Part shown: in pieces, positions 44,438 to 52,036 of the stretch
Layout: each line of letters begins with the position of its first letter
Numbering within the stretch: the stretch's first letter is position 1
Assembly: GCA_019509785.1 (NCBI GenBank)
Contig: JAEKLQ010000049.1
Span: 1-64,000, forward strand
Source: Fibrobacterota bacterium
GTDB lineage: Bacteria; Fibrobacterota; Fibrobacteria; UBA11236
Reading direction: 5' to 3'
DNA length: 64,000 bases
Translations under genes and position numbers: made by a program
The notes under the pieces: model-generated
Seen by the model: only the letters and a program-made list of their open reading frames with translations
Databases searched by the model: none
What the model was told of the DNA's origin: nothing

Positions 44438-45646
44438 CTACTTCCAGCGGTACAGCCCAAGGTGCCCGAGGATCACCGCAACCAGGATGATGGGAACATG
44501 CAGGATTTCGCACCAAAGGAGATTGCGCAGGATGCCCGCATGCCCGAGGCGGCGCGAGGTCACGGATAGGAATACGGCGTTGAACGCGATCTTTACCGCC
44601 GCGGGTACGAGGAACAGCCAGGCCGGCACCAAACCGGCCAAGACCAGGACGGGGCCGAGGGCCAGCCACCAATAAAAGGCGTAGATGCAGCAGAGCAAGG
44701 CCACGAAGCCCTTCTCATCGTAATGGGCGCCATTGCTGGCCCAGCGCGCGCGTTGGATGAGCATCGCCTTCCAAGTCGGGGCGGGGGAAGTGGAGACGCA
44801 GGCCTCCGGATCGGAATTGTACGCGACCTTGCACCCGGGCACCTTCTGCATCTTGCGCACCAGCAGATCGTCGTCCCCGGAAACCGTATCTTCCAGGCCC
44901 TGGAAGCCGCCTACGCCTTCGTAGAGCGCGCGGCGGTAGGCCAGGGACGGCGCGCTGGCGATCATGGGCCGACCCAGGGCGAAGGTGGCGGCTTCGATGC
45001 TGACCAGGCCGAACACCTCGTGCTCCTGATATCTGGACAGCAGGCTGCCGTCACCGCGGATGCGTTTAGGGCCTTGCACGATCCCGATGCCCGGCGAGAA
45101 ACGCGCGGCCATGCTCGAGAGCCAGCCCGGGCGCGCCAGGCAATCGGCGTCCGTGGTCATCAGGATCTCTCCCTTGGCGGCCGCGAAGCCGGCGGCCAAG
45201 GCGCGTTTCTTGGGGCTGGGCACGGAAGGGGAACCGACGGGGATTTCGGCCGCGGTGAAGCGCGGATCGAGCGCGCAGAATTCCCGCAAGATGGTTCCGG
45301 TAGCGTCCCCGGAGCGATCGTCCACGCAGATGACTTCCCATTCGCCCGCGTAATCCTGGGCCGCCAGCGCTCGTAAGGTGGCTTCGGCATTGGCCTCTTC
45401 GTTGCGCATGGGGACGACCACGGAGACACTCGGCAATCTCTCGTCCCCATCCCCATCGGGTGATCGATCCCCATCGCCGGATCGCGAACGCGAGAGCGGG
45501 CGGGTGGCCGTCGCGAGAGGCAGGGGACGACTGGACTTCGCAAGGGCAGGGCTCTCCAGGCGTAAGGCGCCGACGGTGAAGAAGAGCAGCAAGGCGGAGT
45601 AAACGGCGGTGAGGATCAAGACCCCGGCGATGACAATTAGTACCAA
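44438..45646 (-). CDS. Membrane glycosyltransferase family 2 (chitin/hyaluronan-synthase-like)
   Basis: A ~402-aa protein. The first membrane helix ('LVLIVIAGVLILTAVYSALL') leads into a GT2 domain with 'VSVVVPMRNEEANAEATL', 'EVICVDDRSGDATG', 'LMTTDADCLARPGW' (DxD-type metal site), 'DTVSGDDDLLVRKM' and 'QRARWASNG' (Q/RxxRW motif of processive beta-glycosyltransferases). It ends with two or three C-terminal membrane helices. Such enzymes transfer sugars to lipids or make extracellular polysaccharides. A low-complexity 'GDGDRSPDGDGDE' insert links helix 1 to the catalytic domain. The start is uncertain: TTG 45646 leaves room for the divergent pyk promoter, while ATG 45718 would overlap the pyk start. 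Confidence 0.78.
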   Translation of the reverse strand: MVLIVIAGVLILTAVYSALLLFFTVGALRLESPALAKSSRPLPLATATRPLSRSRSGDGDRSPDGDGDERLPSVSVVVPMRNEEANAEATLRALAAQDYAGEWEVICVDDRSGDATGTILREFCALDPRFTAAEIPVGSPSVPSPKKRALAAGFAAAKGEILMTTDADCLARPGWLSSMAARFSPGIGIVQGPKRIRGDGSLLSRYQEHEVFGLVSIEAATFALGRPMIASAPSLAYRRALYEGVGGFQGLEDTVSGDDDLLVRKMQKVPGCKVAYNSDPEACVSTSPAPTWKAMLIQRARWASNGAHYDEKGFVALLCCIYAFYWWLALGPVLVLAGLVPAWLFLVPAAVKIAFNAVFLSVTSRRLGHAGILRNLLWCEILHVPIILVAVILGHLGLYRWK

Positions 45647-45712
45647 AATATCGTCCCGGGCATGGTCGGAAAAATAATCATCATCCGCGGGAAGGGGAAC
45701 TATCTTTCCGCC

Positions 45713-47167
45713 ATGCATACGCGTCGCGCAAAAATCCTCGCTACAATGGGCCCCGCCCTCGAAGATCCCGCCGTGCTGGCGCGGGCCATCGAAGCCGGGG
45801 CCAACGCCTTCCGCATCAACTTCTCCCACGGGGATCAGGGGCAACACGCCCGTTACCTGGCTTCCATCCGCGCGGCGGCGAAACGGCTAAAGGCCCCCGT
45901 CGGGGTGCTCGCGGATCTGATGGGCCCCAAGGTGCGGGTGGACGCGCGGGAATACGATCTGGAAAACGGCGCCTTGGTGGGCCTGGTCGCGCGGCCCGGG
46001 GACCCCGGGGCGGGGGAGATCGGGATCAGCTATCCGGGCCTATGCGATTTGATCGGCCCCGGCCAGCGCATCCTGTTGGACGACGGCAAGCTGGAGATAC
46101 GGGCCGAAGGCAAGGCGCGGCGCTCCAAAGGCAAGGGCCCCAAGGTCATGTGCCGCGTCATCCGCGGGGGAATCCTGCGGCCCAACAAATCCTTGAACGT
46201 ACCCGGTGTCAACCTCCGCTTGCCGATCCTGAGCAAGAAGGATAAGGATGATCTGGCGTTCATCATCAAGGCCGGTTTCGACTGGGTGGCGGCCTCCTTC
46301 ATCGGGCACGGGGACGACATCCGCGCCATCAAGCGATTCATGGCGGGTCTCGGCGCTTCCATTCCGCTGGTGGCGAAGGTGGAAAGCGCCCAAGCGGTAG
46401 ACAACCTGGAAGGCATCGTGGACGCGGCCGAGGGCGTTATGGTGGCCCGTGGCGATCTGGGCGTGGAATTGGATTTGGAATTGATCCCCGCGGTACAACG
46501 CGAAGTCATCAAGATCGCCCGGGAAAAAGGCAAGCTGACCATAGTGGCGACGCAAATGCTGGAGTCCATGATGACTTCGGCCCGCCCTTCCCGCGCCGAG
46601 GTCACCGACGTTTCCACCGCGGCGCTGGCGCGCGTCGACGCCCTGATGCTTTCAGGCGAAACCGCGGCGGGCAAATATCCCGTGGAGACGATAGAGATGA
46701 TGGACCGCATCATCACCACTACCGAACGCGGAATGGTCAAGGACTTCGTGGATATCCGGCATTCCGATCCCATCGCGCTGGTGTGCGAGGCGGGATTGTA
46801 CCTGAGCGCCAACAGCAAGGCGAAGGCGCTGGTGGCATTGAGCACCCACGGCACCACGCCGCGCATCCTCTCCACCTACCGCGGAAACATCCCCGTGGTC
46901 GTGGCCTGCGAGCGGCCGGAGATCTACCATCGCAGCACCTTGTATTACTCGGTCTATCCCCGCATGATCAAGGCCGTGCGGAATCCCGAGCTGGTCTTCC
47001 GCAAGTTGGAAGCCGATCTTCTCCGGGAAGGATTGGTGGAGAAGGGGGACGTCCTCGTCTTCACCTTCGGGCATCCCGTCCACACCCGCCACGGAACCAA
47101 TAGCATCCGTCGCTGGGTGGTGGCGGAACCCAGCCGGATCCGGAACGAGAAGCCGCGGGGAAGATAA
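45713..47167 (+). CDS. pyk: Pyruvate kinase
   Basis: A 484-aa enzyme. The N-terminal 'KILATMGPALEDP', 'RINFSHGD', 'DLMGPKVRV', the active-site stretch 'GVMVARGDLGVELDLE', 'VATQMLESMM', 'ALMLSGETAAGKYP' and the C-terminal 'TRHGTNSIRRW' region are all diagnostic. It converts phosphoenolpyruvate and ADP to pyruvate and ATP, the end of glycolysis, and affects PEP supply to the PTS proteins encoded further right. The start is ATG 45713, immediately before the conserved N-terminus; an in-frame ATG at 45662 would add 17 residues. Ribosome binding site is unclear. Divergent from the GT2 gene. Confidence 0.93.
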   Translation: MHTRRAKILATMGPALEDPAVLARAIEAGANAFRINFSHGDQGQHARYLASIRAAAKRLKAPVGVLADLMGPKVRVDAREYDLENGALVGLVARPGDPGAGEIGISYPGLCDLIGPGQRILLDDGKLEIRAEGKARRSKGKGPKVMCRVIRGGILRPNKSLNVPGVNLRLPILSKKDKDDLAFIIKAGFDWVAASFIGHGDDIRAIKRFMAGLGASIPLVAKVESAQAVDNLEGIVDAAEGVMVARGDLGVELDLELIPAVQREVIKIAREKGKLTIVATQMLESMMTSARPSRAEVTDVSTAALARVDALMLSGETAAGKYPVETIEMMDRIITTTERGMVKDFVDIRHSDPIALVCEAGLYLSANSKAKALVALSTHGTTPRILSTYRGNIPVVVACERPEIYHRSTLYYSVYPRMIKAVRNPELVFRKLEADLLREGLVEKGDVLVFTFGHPVHTRHGTNSIRRWVVAEPSRIRNEKPRGR

Positions 47168-47201
47168 AGCCCCTTCGCGCCCGCTGGCTTACCCGGCGGG
47201 G

Positions 47202-47876
47202 CTAATGCTTGTGGATAGGGGCGTATGCCCTTAACGCGTCGACCTGGACGAATCGATCCTCTTCCGGGCACCACCCGGTGAGCTTCCCCCCGTAAACGCA
47301 ACCGGTATCCAAGCCTTTGAAACCCGGCAGATCGACCAAGCCCCTTTGGGCCCAATGGCCGAACACGACCACGCGACCGGGCTCCACGCAGGCGAACCAA
47401 GGCGGATCGCCCGGGCGATTGAGGTTATCGCCGCGGCCGTCCCAGGTGCGGATGTTGGTCAGGATGCGCGTATCGGTAGCGGCCGGATCGGGGTTCCCCG
47501 GCTGTAGCCCGGCATGCACCAGCAGGATGTCCCCCAGGTCCAGCCAATAGGGCCAGGATCCGATCCAGGCGGCCCATCTGTCCCGGTCCGGCCCCAACGC
47601 GTCCACGTAATCCTGATGTTTCGGCCGCGATCCGGCTGCCATCGCGCGCGCGGCTTCCAGCAAGGCGACATCGTGGTTACCGAGTACGACGGCGGCTTTG
47701 AGCTCATGCAGGCGGGCCAAGGCGCCCGGCACATCGGGACCTTTGCCGACGATGTCCCCCACCGCGAAGAGTCGGTCGATGCCGGGGCGGAACGCGAAGC
47801 GGGAAAGGAGGGCGTCCAGCTCGGCCCGGCATCCGTGCAGATCGCCGACGAACAGGCGACGAGACGGGTCATTCAT
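47202..47876 (-). CDS. ApaH/PrpE-like serine/threonine-protein-phosphatase family hydrolase
   Basis: A 224-aa metallophosphatase with 'FVGDLHGCRAELDAL' (D12, H14), 'AVGDIVGKGP', 'LGNHDVALLEAA', 'LVHAGLQPG' and 'VFGHWAQRG', the full metal-ligand set of the symmetrical diadenosine tetraphosphatase (ApaH) and related bacterial PPP phosphatases. Ap4A hydrolysis, which would also affect RNA-cap removal, is the likeliest activity, but PPP enzymes of this size also dephosphorylate proteins. The 363-aa open frame to 48293 is artefactual; ATG 47876 gives the conserved start. Convergent with pyk, 34 nt apart. Confidence 0.85.
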   Translation of the reverse strand: MNDPSRRLFVGDLHGCRAELDALLSRFAFRPGIDRLFAVGDIVGKGPDVPGALARLHELKAAVVLGNHDVALLEAARAMAAGSRPKHQDYVDALGPDRDRWAAWIGSWPYWLDLGDILLVHAGLQPGNPDPAATDTRILTNIRTWDGRGDNLNRPGDPPWFACVEPGRVVVFGHWAQRGLVDLPGFKGLDTGCVYGGKLTGWCPEEDRFVQVDALRAYAPIHKH

Positions 47877-47934
47877 GCCCCGAATATACATCCTGGATCC
47901 GGCGCTGGGATTTGTACCTTCTCGGCCGGAAGCC

Positions 47935-48981
47935 ATGGCCGAAGACAAAGACCTCATCCACATCCTCAAGCTCCTCGACGACGACAGCCCGAAGGTGCGG
48001 CATAGCGTATGGGAACGGCTCGAGGCCAACCTCCCCGCCTGGGAAAACCACATCCGCGCGCGCCTGCCGCAATTGGCGGACGCTCCCCGCCGGCGCCTGG
48101 AGGATCTGCTTTCGGGCCGCGCCCGCCGCGGCTTCCGCCGCGCCTGGATGCGTTGGCGCGATCTCAACGGGGACGCGGAAAAGCTCGAAGGCGCTTTGGC
48201 CGGCCTCTCCTGGTATCTGGCGGAGGATCGCGCCGGGCGTAAACGCGGCGGCGATGGCGACGCGCCCGTGAACCATGAAAGGCGTGCGCCCATGCGCTCG
48301 GACGCGGGGCAACTTCCGCGGCACCCCGCCTTGGCGCCGTTATTGGACGGCTTGACCGCCGCTTACCGCGCCGTGGCGGCCGTGCCTTCGGCCAGCGGCC
48401 TCGCGGCATTCCTCTTCGCCGGCCAAGGTTTCAAGGGCGCCGAAGGCGATTACTACGATCCGGAGCACAGCGATCTGGTCCTGGTCATCGAACGCCGTCG
48501 CGGCATCCCCATCAGCCTGGCCTGCGTTTTCATCCTGGTAGGCCATCGCCTCGGCCTTTCCATCCACGGCTGCGACGTGCCGGAGCATTTCCTGACCCGC
48601 GCGTCCGAAGGGGGCCGCGATATCATCATCGATTGCTTCGACGGCGGGAAGATCCTCGACCCGGAAAGCCTCGCCCAACTTGAGCTCAAATACGCTCCGG
48701 CCTTCGCGCGCTTGCTTAGGACCCCGGCGGAACCGGATGCCATCGTCGCGCGCGTCCTGCGGAACCTGATCAACGCCTATCACTTGGCGGGCGATCGGCA
48801 GGCCAGCCAATTCATGTTCTCCTTGGCCGAGGATCTGCGTGGGGGGCGCCCGGCGGCCGGGGCCGTGGCGGATATCGTCAGCGAGGCCCAAGACGAAGCG
48901 GGGCCGGAACGGCCCTTCGGCGAAGGCACGGACAAGGAAGAAGACGAAGGCTCCGACGGATCGAATCCCGATCTGGAGTAG
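47935..48981 (+). CDS. SirB1-like transglutaminase-fold protein
   Basis: A 348-aa protein. The N-terminal ~120 residues are helical, HEAT-like. The central block 'GDYYDPEHSDLVLVIERRRGIPISLACVFILVGHRLGL' (given here with breaks: 'GDYYDPEHSDLVLV', 'RRGIPISLACVF', 'VPEHFLTRA') is the SirB1/transglutaminase-like core seen in proteins linked to heme/biogenesis loci in other bacteria. The catalytic triad is not intact in a way I can confirm. A highly acidic C-terminus follows ('EEDEGSDGSNPDLE'). GGAAG precedes ATG 47935. It diverges from the phosphatase gene with 58 nt between starts. Function unassigned. Confidence 0.72.
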   Translation: MAEDKDLIHILKLLDDDSPKVRHSVWERLEANLPAWENHIRARLPQLADAPRRRLEDLLSGRARRGFRRAWMRWRDLNGDAEKLEGALAGLSWYLAEDRAGRKRGGDGDAPVNHERRAPMRSDAGQLPRHPALAPLLDGLTAAYRAVAAVPSASGLAAFLFAGQGFKGAEGDYYDPEHSDLVLVIERRRGIPISLACVFILVGHRLGLSIHGCDVPEHFLTRASEGGRDIIIDCFDGGKILDPESLAQLELKYAPAFARLLRTPAEPDAIVARVLRNLINAYHLAGDRQASQFMFSLAEDLRGGRPAAGAVADIVSEAQDEAGPERPFGEGTDKEEDEGSDGSNPDLE

Positions 48982-49043
48982 ACCGCGCCTAGCGTAGCGG
49001 TCCGCAACTTCGTGGCAGCCCCGCTTCGCGGGCGCGCCGGAAA

Positions 49044-49862
49044 TCACCAATACTCTTCGATATGCAGGCTGCCCGGCGCTTGGGTGGAATAGGCCGAATA
49101 GCCCAGCGGTTCCAGGATGCCCTGCACTTCATGGATCATCGCTGGATTGCCGCATAGGAACACCGACGTCCGGGCCGGATCCAATTCCACCTCCAGCTTG
49201 TCGCGAAGGAGATTGGAATGGAACCACTGGGTGATGCGGCCGGATTCGCCCGTCCACCAGGGATCTTCCTTGGTGCGGGTGATGGAAGGAACGTAGACCA
49301 CGCGCGGCAGGTAACGGGCTTGCATGCTCAGCTCTTCGAGATAACCGAGTTCCCAACTCTTGGGAGCGCCGTGCAGGATGACGAAGCGGAAGGGGAAAGG
49401 CCGCAGGGCGTGGGCCCGCATCATGGAAACGTACGGAGCCAGGCCCGTGCCTGTAGCGGCGAGCACCACCGTGGTATGCTCCTTGGGGACGGTATCCAGG
49501 GTAAAAAACCCGCGGATCTTATCGCCGACCATGATCCGATCGCCTGGCTTCAAGTTGACCAGCCGCGGAGTGAGCGATCCGTTGGCGACCACCGAGATGT
49601 AGAACTCCAGGAGGCCGGGCTCATGCCCGGCGGATGCGATGGAATAGGCCCGCAGGACCATGCGATCGGCTTTGCTTTCCTTGAACTCCGGTTCGCTGCC
49701 TTCGCGGCGCGGGACGTTCGAGCTAAGCCCTAGAAGGACGTACTGCCCCGAGATGAACTCGGCGGGGGCCTTGTCGGGCTTAACCTTGATGATGAAAAGG
49801 TCCGGGGTCAGCGCCATGCGCGCCACCACTACGGCATTGTACTTTTCGGCGACGGCATCCAT
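49044..49862 (-). CDS. Ferredoxin/flavodoxin-NADP+ reductase-like protein
   Basis: A 272-aa oxidoreductase. FAD-binding motif 'RAYSIASAGHEPG' (RxYS type), 'FISGQYVLLG', 'RGFFTLDTV', NADP-binding 'VVLAATGTGLAPYVSMM' and the C-terminal 'FLCGNPAMIHEVQGILEPLG' with terminal aromatic Tyr-Trp (EEYW) match bacterial Fpr-type reductases. It passes electrons between NADPH and ferredoxin or flavodoxin. ATG 49862 with AGGG upstream is preferred over ATG 49886. It is divergent from the 117-aa gene over ~90 nt. Confidence 0.85.
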   Translation of the reverse strand: MDAVAEKYNAVVVARMALTPDLFIIKVKPDKAPAEFISGQYVLLGLSSNVPRREGSEPEFKESKADRMVLRAYSIASAGHEPGLLEFYISVVANGSLTPRLVNLKPGDRIMVGDKIRGFFTLDTVPKEHTTVVLAATGTGLAPYVSMMRAHALRPFPFRFVILHGAPKSWELGYLEELSMQARYLPRVVYVPSITRTKEDPWWTGESGRITQWFHSNLLRDKLEVELDPARTSVFLCGNPAMIHEVQGILEPLGYSAYSTQAPGSLHIEEYW

Positions 49863-49951
49863 GGCTACTAGCCCTAAATGTAGCATGGCGAACTGTTCAG
49901 GCAGGCACGATTCGTGTAACTTTTACGGAATAACCCCGTCCCGATCCGCCC

Positions 49952-50305
49952 TTGTCCACCTACGTCATCAACAACCGCATCCCACGATTCCCGATCCGGA
50001 ACGCGTACCCGGATCTCCCATCCTTGCAGAAGCGCCTCGAGGATGCTTTCCAAGTGTGGCTTAAGGAACGGTTCATCTCCAACCTGGCCCGCCGCAAGGT
50101 CTGTTCGCAGGTATACGACTTCGCGGTCTGGATGGGGGATGCGCACCGGACCATGGAAGATTCCCGGCCCGGGGATTTCGCCGCCTGGTGCGCGGACGCC
50201 GGCGCGGCCCCGCTATCGGAATGGGGCGACTTCTTGCGTTACGCGCGGTTACGGGTGCCGGAAATCGCCTGGGCCGACGCGGAGGCCAAGGAAGCCGGCG
50301 CCTAG
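49952..50305 (+). CDS. 117-aa cytoplasmic protein of unknown function
   Basis: A soluble, charged and aromatic protein beginning (TTG start) MSTYVINNRIPRFPIRNAYP, followed by 'LPSLQKRLEDAFQVWLKERF' and 'VYDFAVWMGDAHRTMEDSRP'. The composition (balanced charge, helical periodicity, no Gly/Arg/Pro bias) looks like a real protein rather than a shadow frame, but the only upstream start in frame is TTG 49952 and no ribosome binding site is obvious. No family is recognised. Confidence 0.5.
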   Translation: MSTYVINNRIPRFPIRNAYPDLPSLQKRLEDAFQVWLKERFISNLARRKVCSQVYDFAVWMGDAHRTMEDSRPGDFAAWCADAGAAPLSEWGDFLRYARLRVPEIAWADAEAKEAGA

Positions 50306-50324
50306 CCGGCCTCGCCGCGGTCGC

Positions 50325-50519
50325 CTATCCGGCCTCGGCAACGGAGGATTCGGGCACGTCCCGCTTCAAGGTCTGGATCTCCTCATCCATCTCGGCCAGC
50401 CGCTTGTAGAAGCCTCGGCTCGCTTCCTTGTACTCTTCCAGCTCTTTCTCCAAGAATGCGAGTTTGAATTCGATTTCCTCCAGGCGCGAGGCGTTCGGAT
50501 CGGGCGGCGTTGGCTTCAT
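50325..50519 (-). CDS. SlyX-like small coiled-coil protein
   Basis: A 64-aa protein starting at ATG 50519 with AAGGAG 8 nt upstream. 'SRLEEIEFKLAFLEKELEEYKEASRGFYKRLAEMDEEIQTLKRDV' (shown as the blocks 'RLEEIEFKLAFLEKEL' and 'LAEMDEEIQTLKRDV') is an uninterrupted heptad coiled coil, matching the SlyX family in length and layout. Its function is unknown even in E. coli. A longer frame to 50672 lacks coding character upstream. Confidence 0.72.
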   Translation of the reverse strand: MKPTPPDPNASRLEEIEFKLAFLEKELEEYKEASRGFYKRLAEMDEEIQTLKRDVPESSVAEAG

Positions 50520-50704
50520 GTCGGGCTCCTTGGGGAAAAGGGTAAGTCCGTGATCCTTGAAATAACCGCTTCTCGGACCCAGGCCAAGGTTTTTCCCGGG
50601 GGACACGGGAACCCGGGGATGCCGGTCCCGCCCAGGCTGTGCGGTCCGGGCCTGTCCTCCCCGGCCGGGCATGACTAAATTGCTGCGCCGGAGGGCCCGG
50701 AAAC

Positions 50705-51577
50705 ATGGTGAAGACGTACGCGGAAAGGGTCGCGGATCGGGTGCGCGAAGCGGGAAATCCCGTATGCGTCGGTTTGGATCCGGTGGCCAAGAAAATCCCC
50801 GGGGATGGCCCCCTGGAGGAGCGCATCAAACGCTTCTATTCCAATCTACTGGATGCGATGCTGGCCCGGGATCTCCTGCCCGCGGCGGTGAAACCCAATA
50901 TGGCCTACTACGAAGGCGTGAGCCTGGCTTGCCTGCGGGTGCTCCAGGATTTGATCCGGGCCTTCCGCGACGCCGGAGCGCTGGTCATCCTGGACGCGAA
51001 GCGCGGGGACATCGCCAGCACTTCCGGCGCCTATGCCCGCTCGGCGTTCAAGGTTTTCGGCGCGGACGCGGTCACCGCCGCCCCGTACATGGGTATCGAT
51101 ACCATCAAGCCCTTCCAGGAGGAATCCCAAGGACAAGGCATCTACGTTCTCGTTCGCACCTCCAATCCCAGCGCCAAGGATTTCCAGGAGCTGAAGGTCG
51201 GGCCAGAAGGGGAGCCGCTCTACCGCGCCGTGGCCGCCAAGCTGGCGGACTGGAACGACGGCAACCTGGGAGCGGTGGTAGGCGCGACCGCGCCCCGGGA
51301 GTTACGGGAATTGTTGTCCTATTGGAAAGGACGCGGCCGGGAAGTGCCGGTGCTGATACCCGGCATCGCCGTCGCAGGCGTGACCGGCGGCCAGACCGGC
51401 AGCGTAGCCGAAGTGTACCAGGCCATCCGCGATGCCGAAAGCGATCCCGCCTTGCATCTCATCAACAGTTCATCGGGAATCAACTATGCCTACGAGAAGT
51501 TCCCGGCCCTGAAGCCGGCGGAAGCTTCGATGCAGGCCCTGGAAGATCTTTGCGAGGAGATCGCCCGGGCAGGTTAG
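50705..51577 (+). CDS. pyrF: Orotidine 5'-phosphate decarboxylase (group 2)
   Basis: A 290-aa enzyme that decarboxylates OMP to UMP, the last step of de novo pyrimidine synthesis. The signature 'LVILDAKRGDIASTSGAYA' (catalytic D97, K99) and 'PAAVKPNMAYYEG', with the long-form length, place it in the group 2 (mycobacterial/myxobacterial-like) branch rather than the ~230-aa E. coli type. 'LIPGIAVAGVTGGQTGS' is the phosphate-binding end of the barrel. GGAAAC precedes the ATG. It is divergent from the SlyX-like gene over 185 nt with no other clear motif. Confidence 0.92.
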   Translation: MVKTYAERVADRVREAGNPVCVGLDPVAKKIPGDGPLEERIKRFYSNLLDAMLARDLLPAAVKPNMAYYEGVSLACLRVLQDLIRAFRDAGALVILDAKRGDIASTSGAYARSAFKVFGADAVTAAPYMGIDTIKPFQEESQGQGIYVLVRTSNPSAKDFQELKVGPEGEPLYRAVAAKLADWNDGNLGAVVGATAPRELRELLSYWKGRGREVPVLIPGIAVAGVTGGQTGSVAEVYQAIRDAESDPALHLINSSSGINYAYEKFPALKPAEASMQALEDLCEEIARAG

Positions 51578-51616
51578 GCGGCCCCAATCGATTGGCGCCC
51601 CGGGATCGTACGGGAC

Positions 51617-52036
51617 TTAAGCCGCGGCTTTATCCGGGAACAACCCCAGGATTTCCTTCGGGGGCCGGATGGCGCGTCCTTCCGGATGCATGAAGGCGTG
51701 CTCGGTGTGGCCGCGCGCGATCAGGACATCTTCCCTCAGCACCTCATACTCGAAGCGGATGCGGGCCGCCCCGCTGCGCCAACGCAAGGTACGGATGCGC
51801 AGGTTGTCCCCGTAGCGCCCGGCCTTCACGTATTCGCAATGCGCTTCCAAAACCGGGATCAGCACCCCGCGCTTTTCCATCTCCCAATACGGATGCCCGA
51901 GTTCCGCCAGCGCGGACGTGCGCGCCACTTCGAAATACACCAGATAGTTGGCGTAGTACACGAACTTCATGGCGTCCGTCTCGGAATACCGGACCTGGAC
52001 GCGGATTTCGCTCAGGTTGGATTCCGATCCGTTCAC
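51617..52036 (-). CDS. YbgC/FadM-type acyl-CoA thioesterase
   Basis: A 139-aa hotdog-fold protein. 'VQVRYSETDAMKFVYYANYLVYFEVAR' (as blocks 'VRYSETDAMKFVYYANYL' and 'YFEVARTSAL') contains the catalytic Asp-loop (D-A-M-x-F-V-Y-Y-A-N) of 4HBT thioesterases, and 'RFEYEVLRED' the typical strand. The start is GTG 52036, overlapping the MATE gene stop by GTGA, so the two are translationally coupled. A much longer frame to 52987 is noise. Its substrate is unknown; in proteobacteria YbgC acts with the Tol-Pal system, but no tol genes are adjacent. Confidence 0.82.
   Translation of the reverse strand: MNGSESNLSEIRVQVRYSETDAMKFVYYANYLVYFEVARTSALAELGHPYWEMEKRGVLIPVLEAHCEYVKAGRYGDNLRIRTLRWRSGAARIRFEYEVLREDVLIARGHTEHAFMHPEGRAIRPPKEILGLFPDKAAA

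Noticed and set aside
47168-47203. AGCCCC/GGGGCT inverted repeat between pyk and the convergent phosphatase gene
   Set aside because: Only 6 bp with a 24-nt loop and no T-run on either strand; too weak to call a bidirectional terminator.
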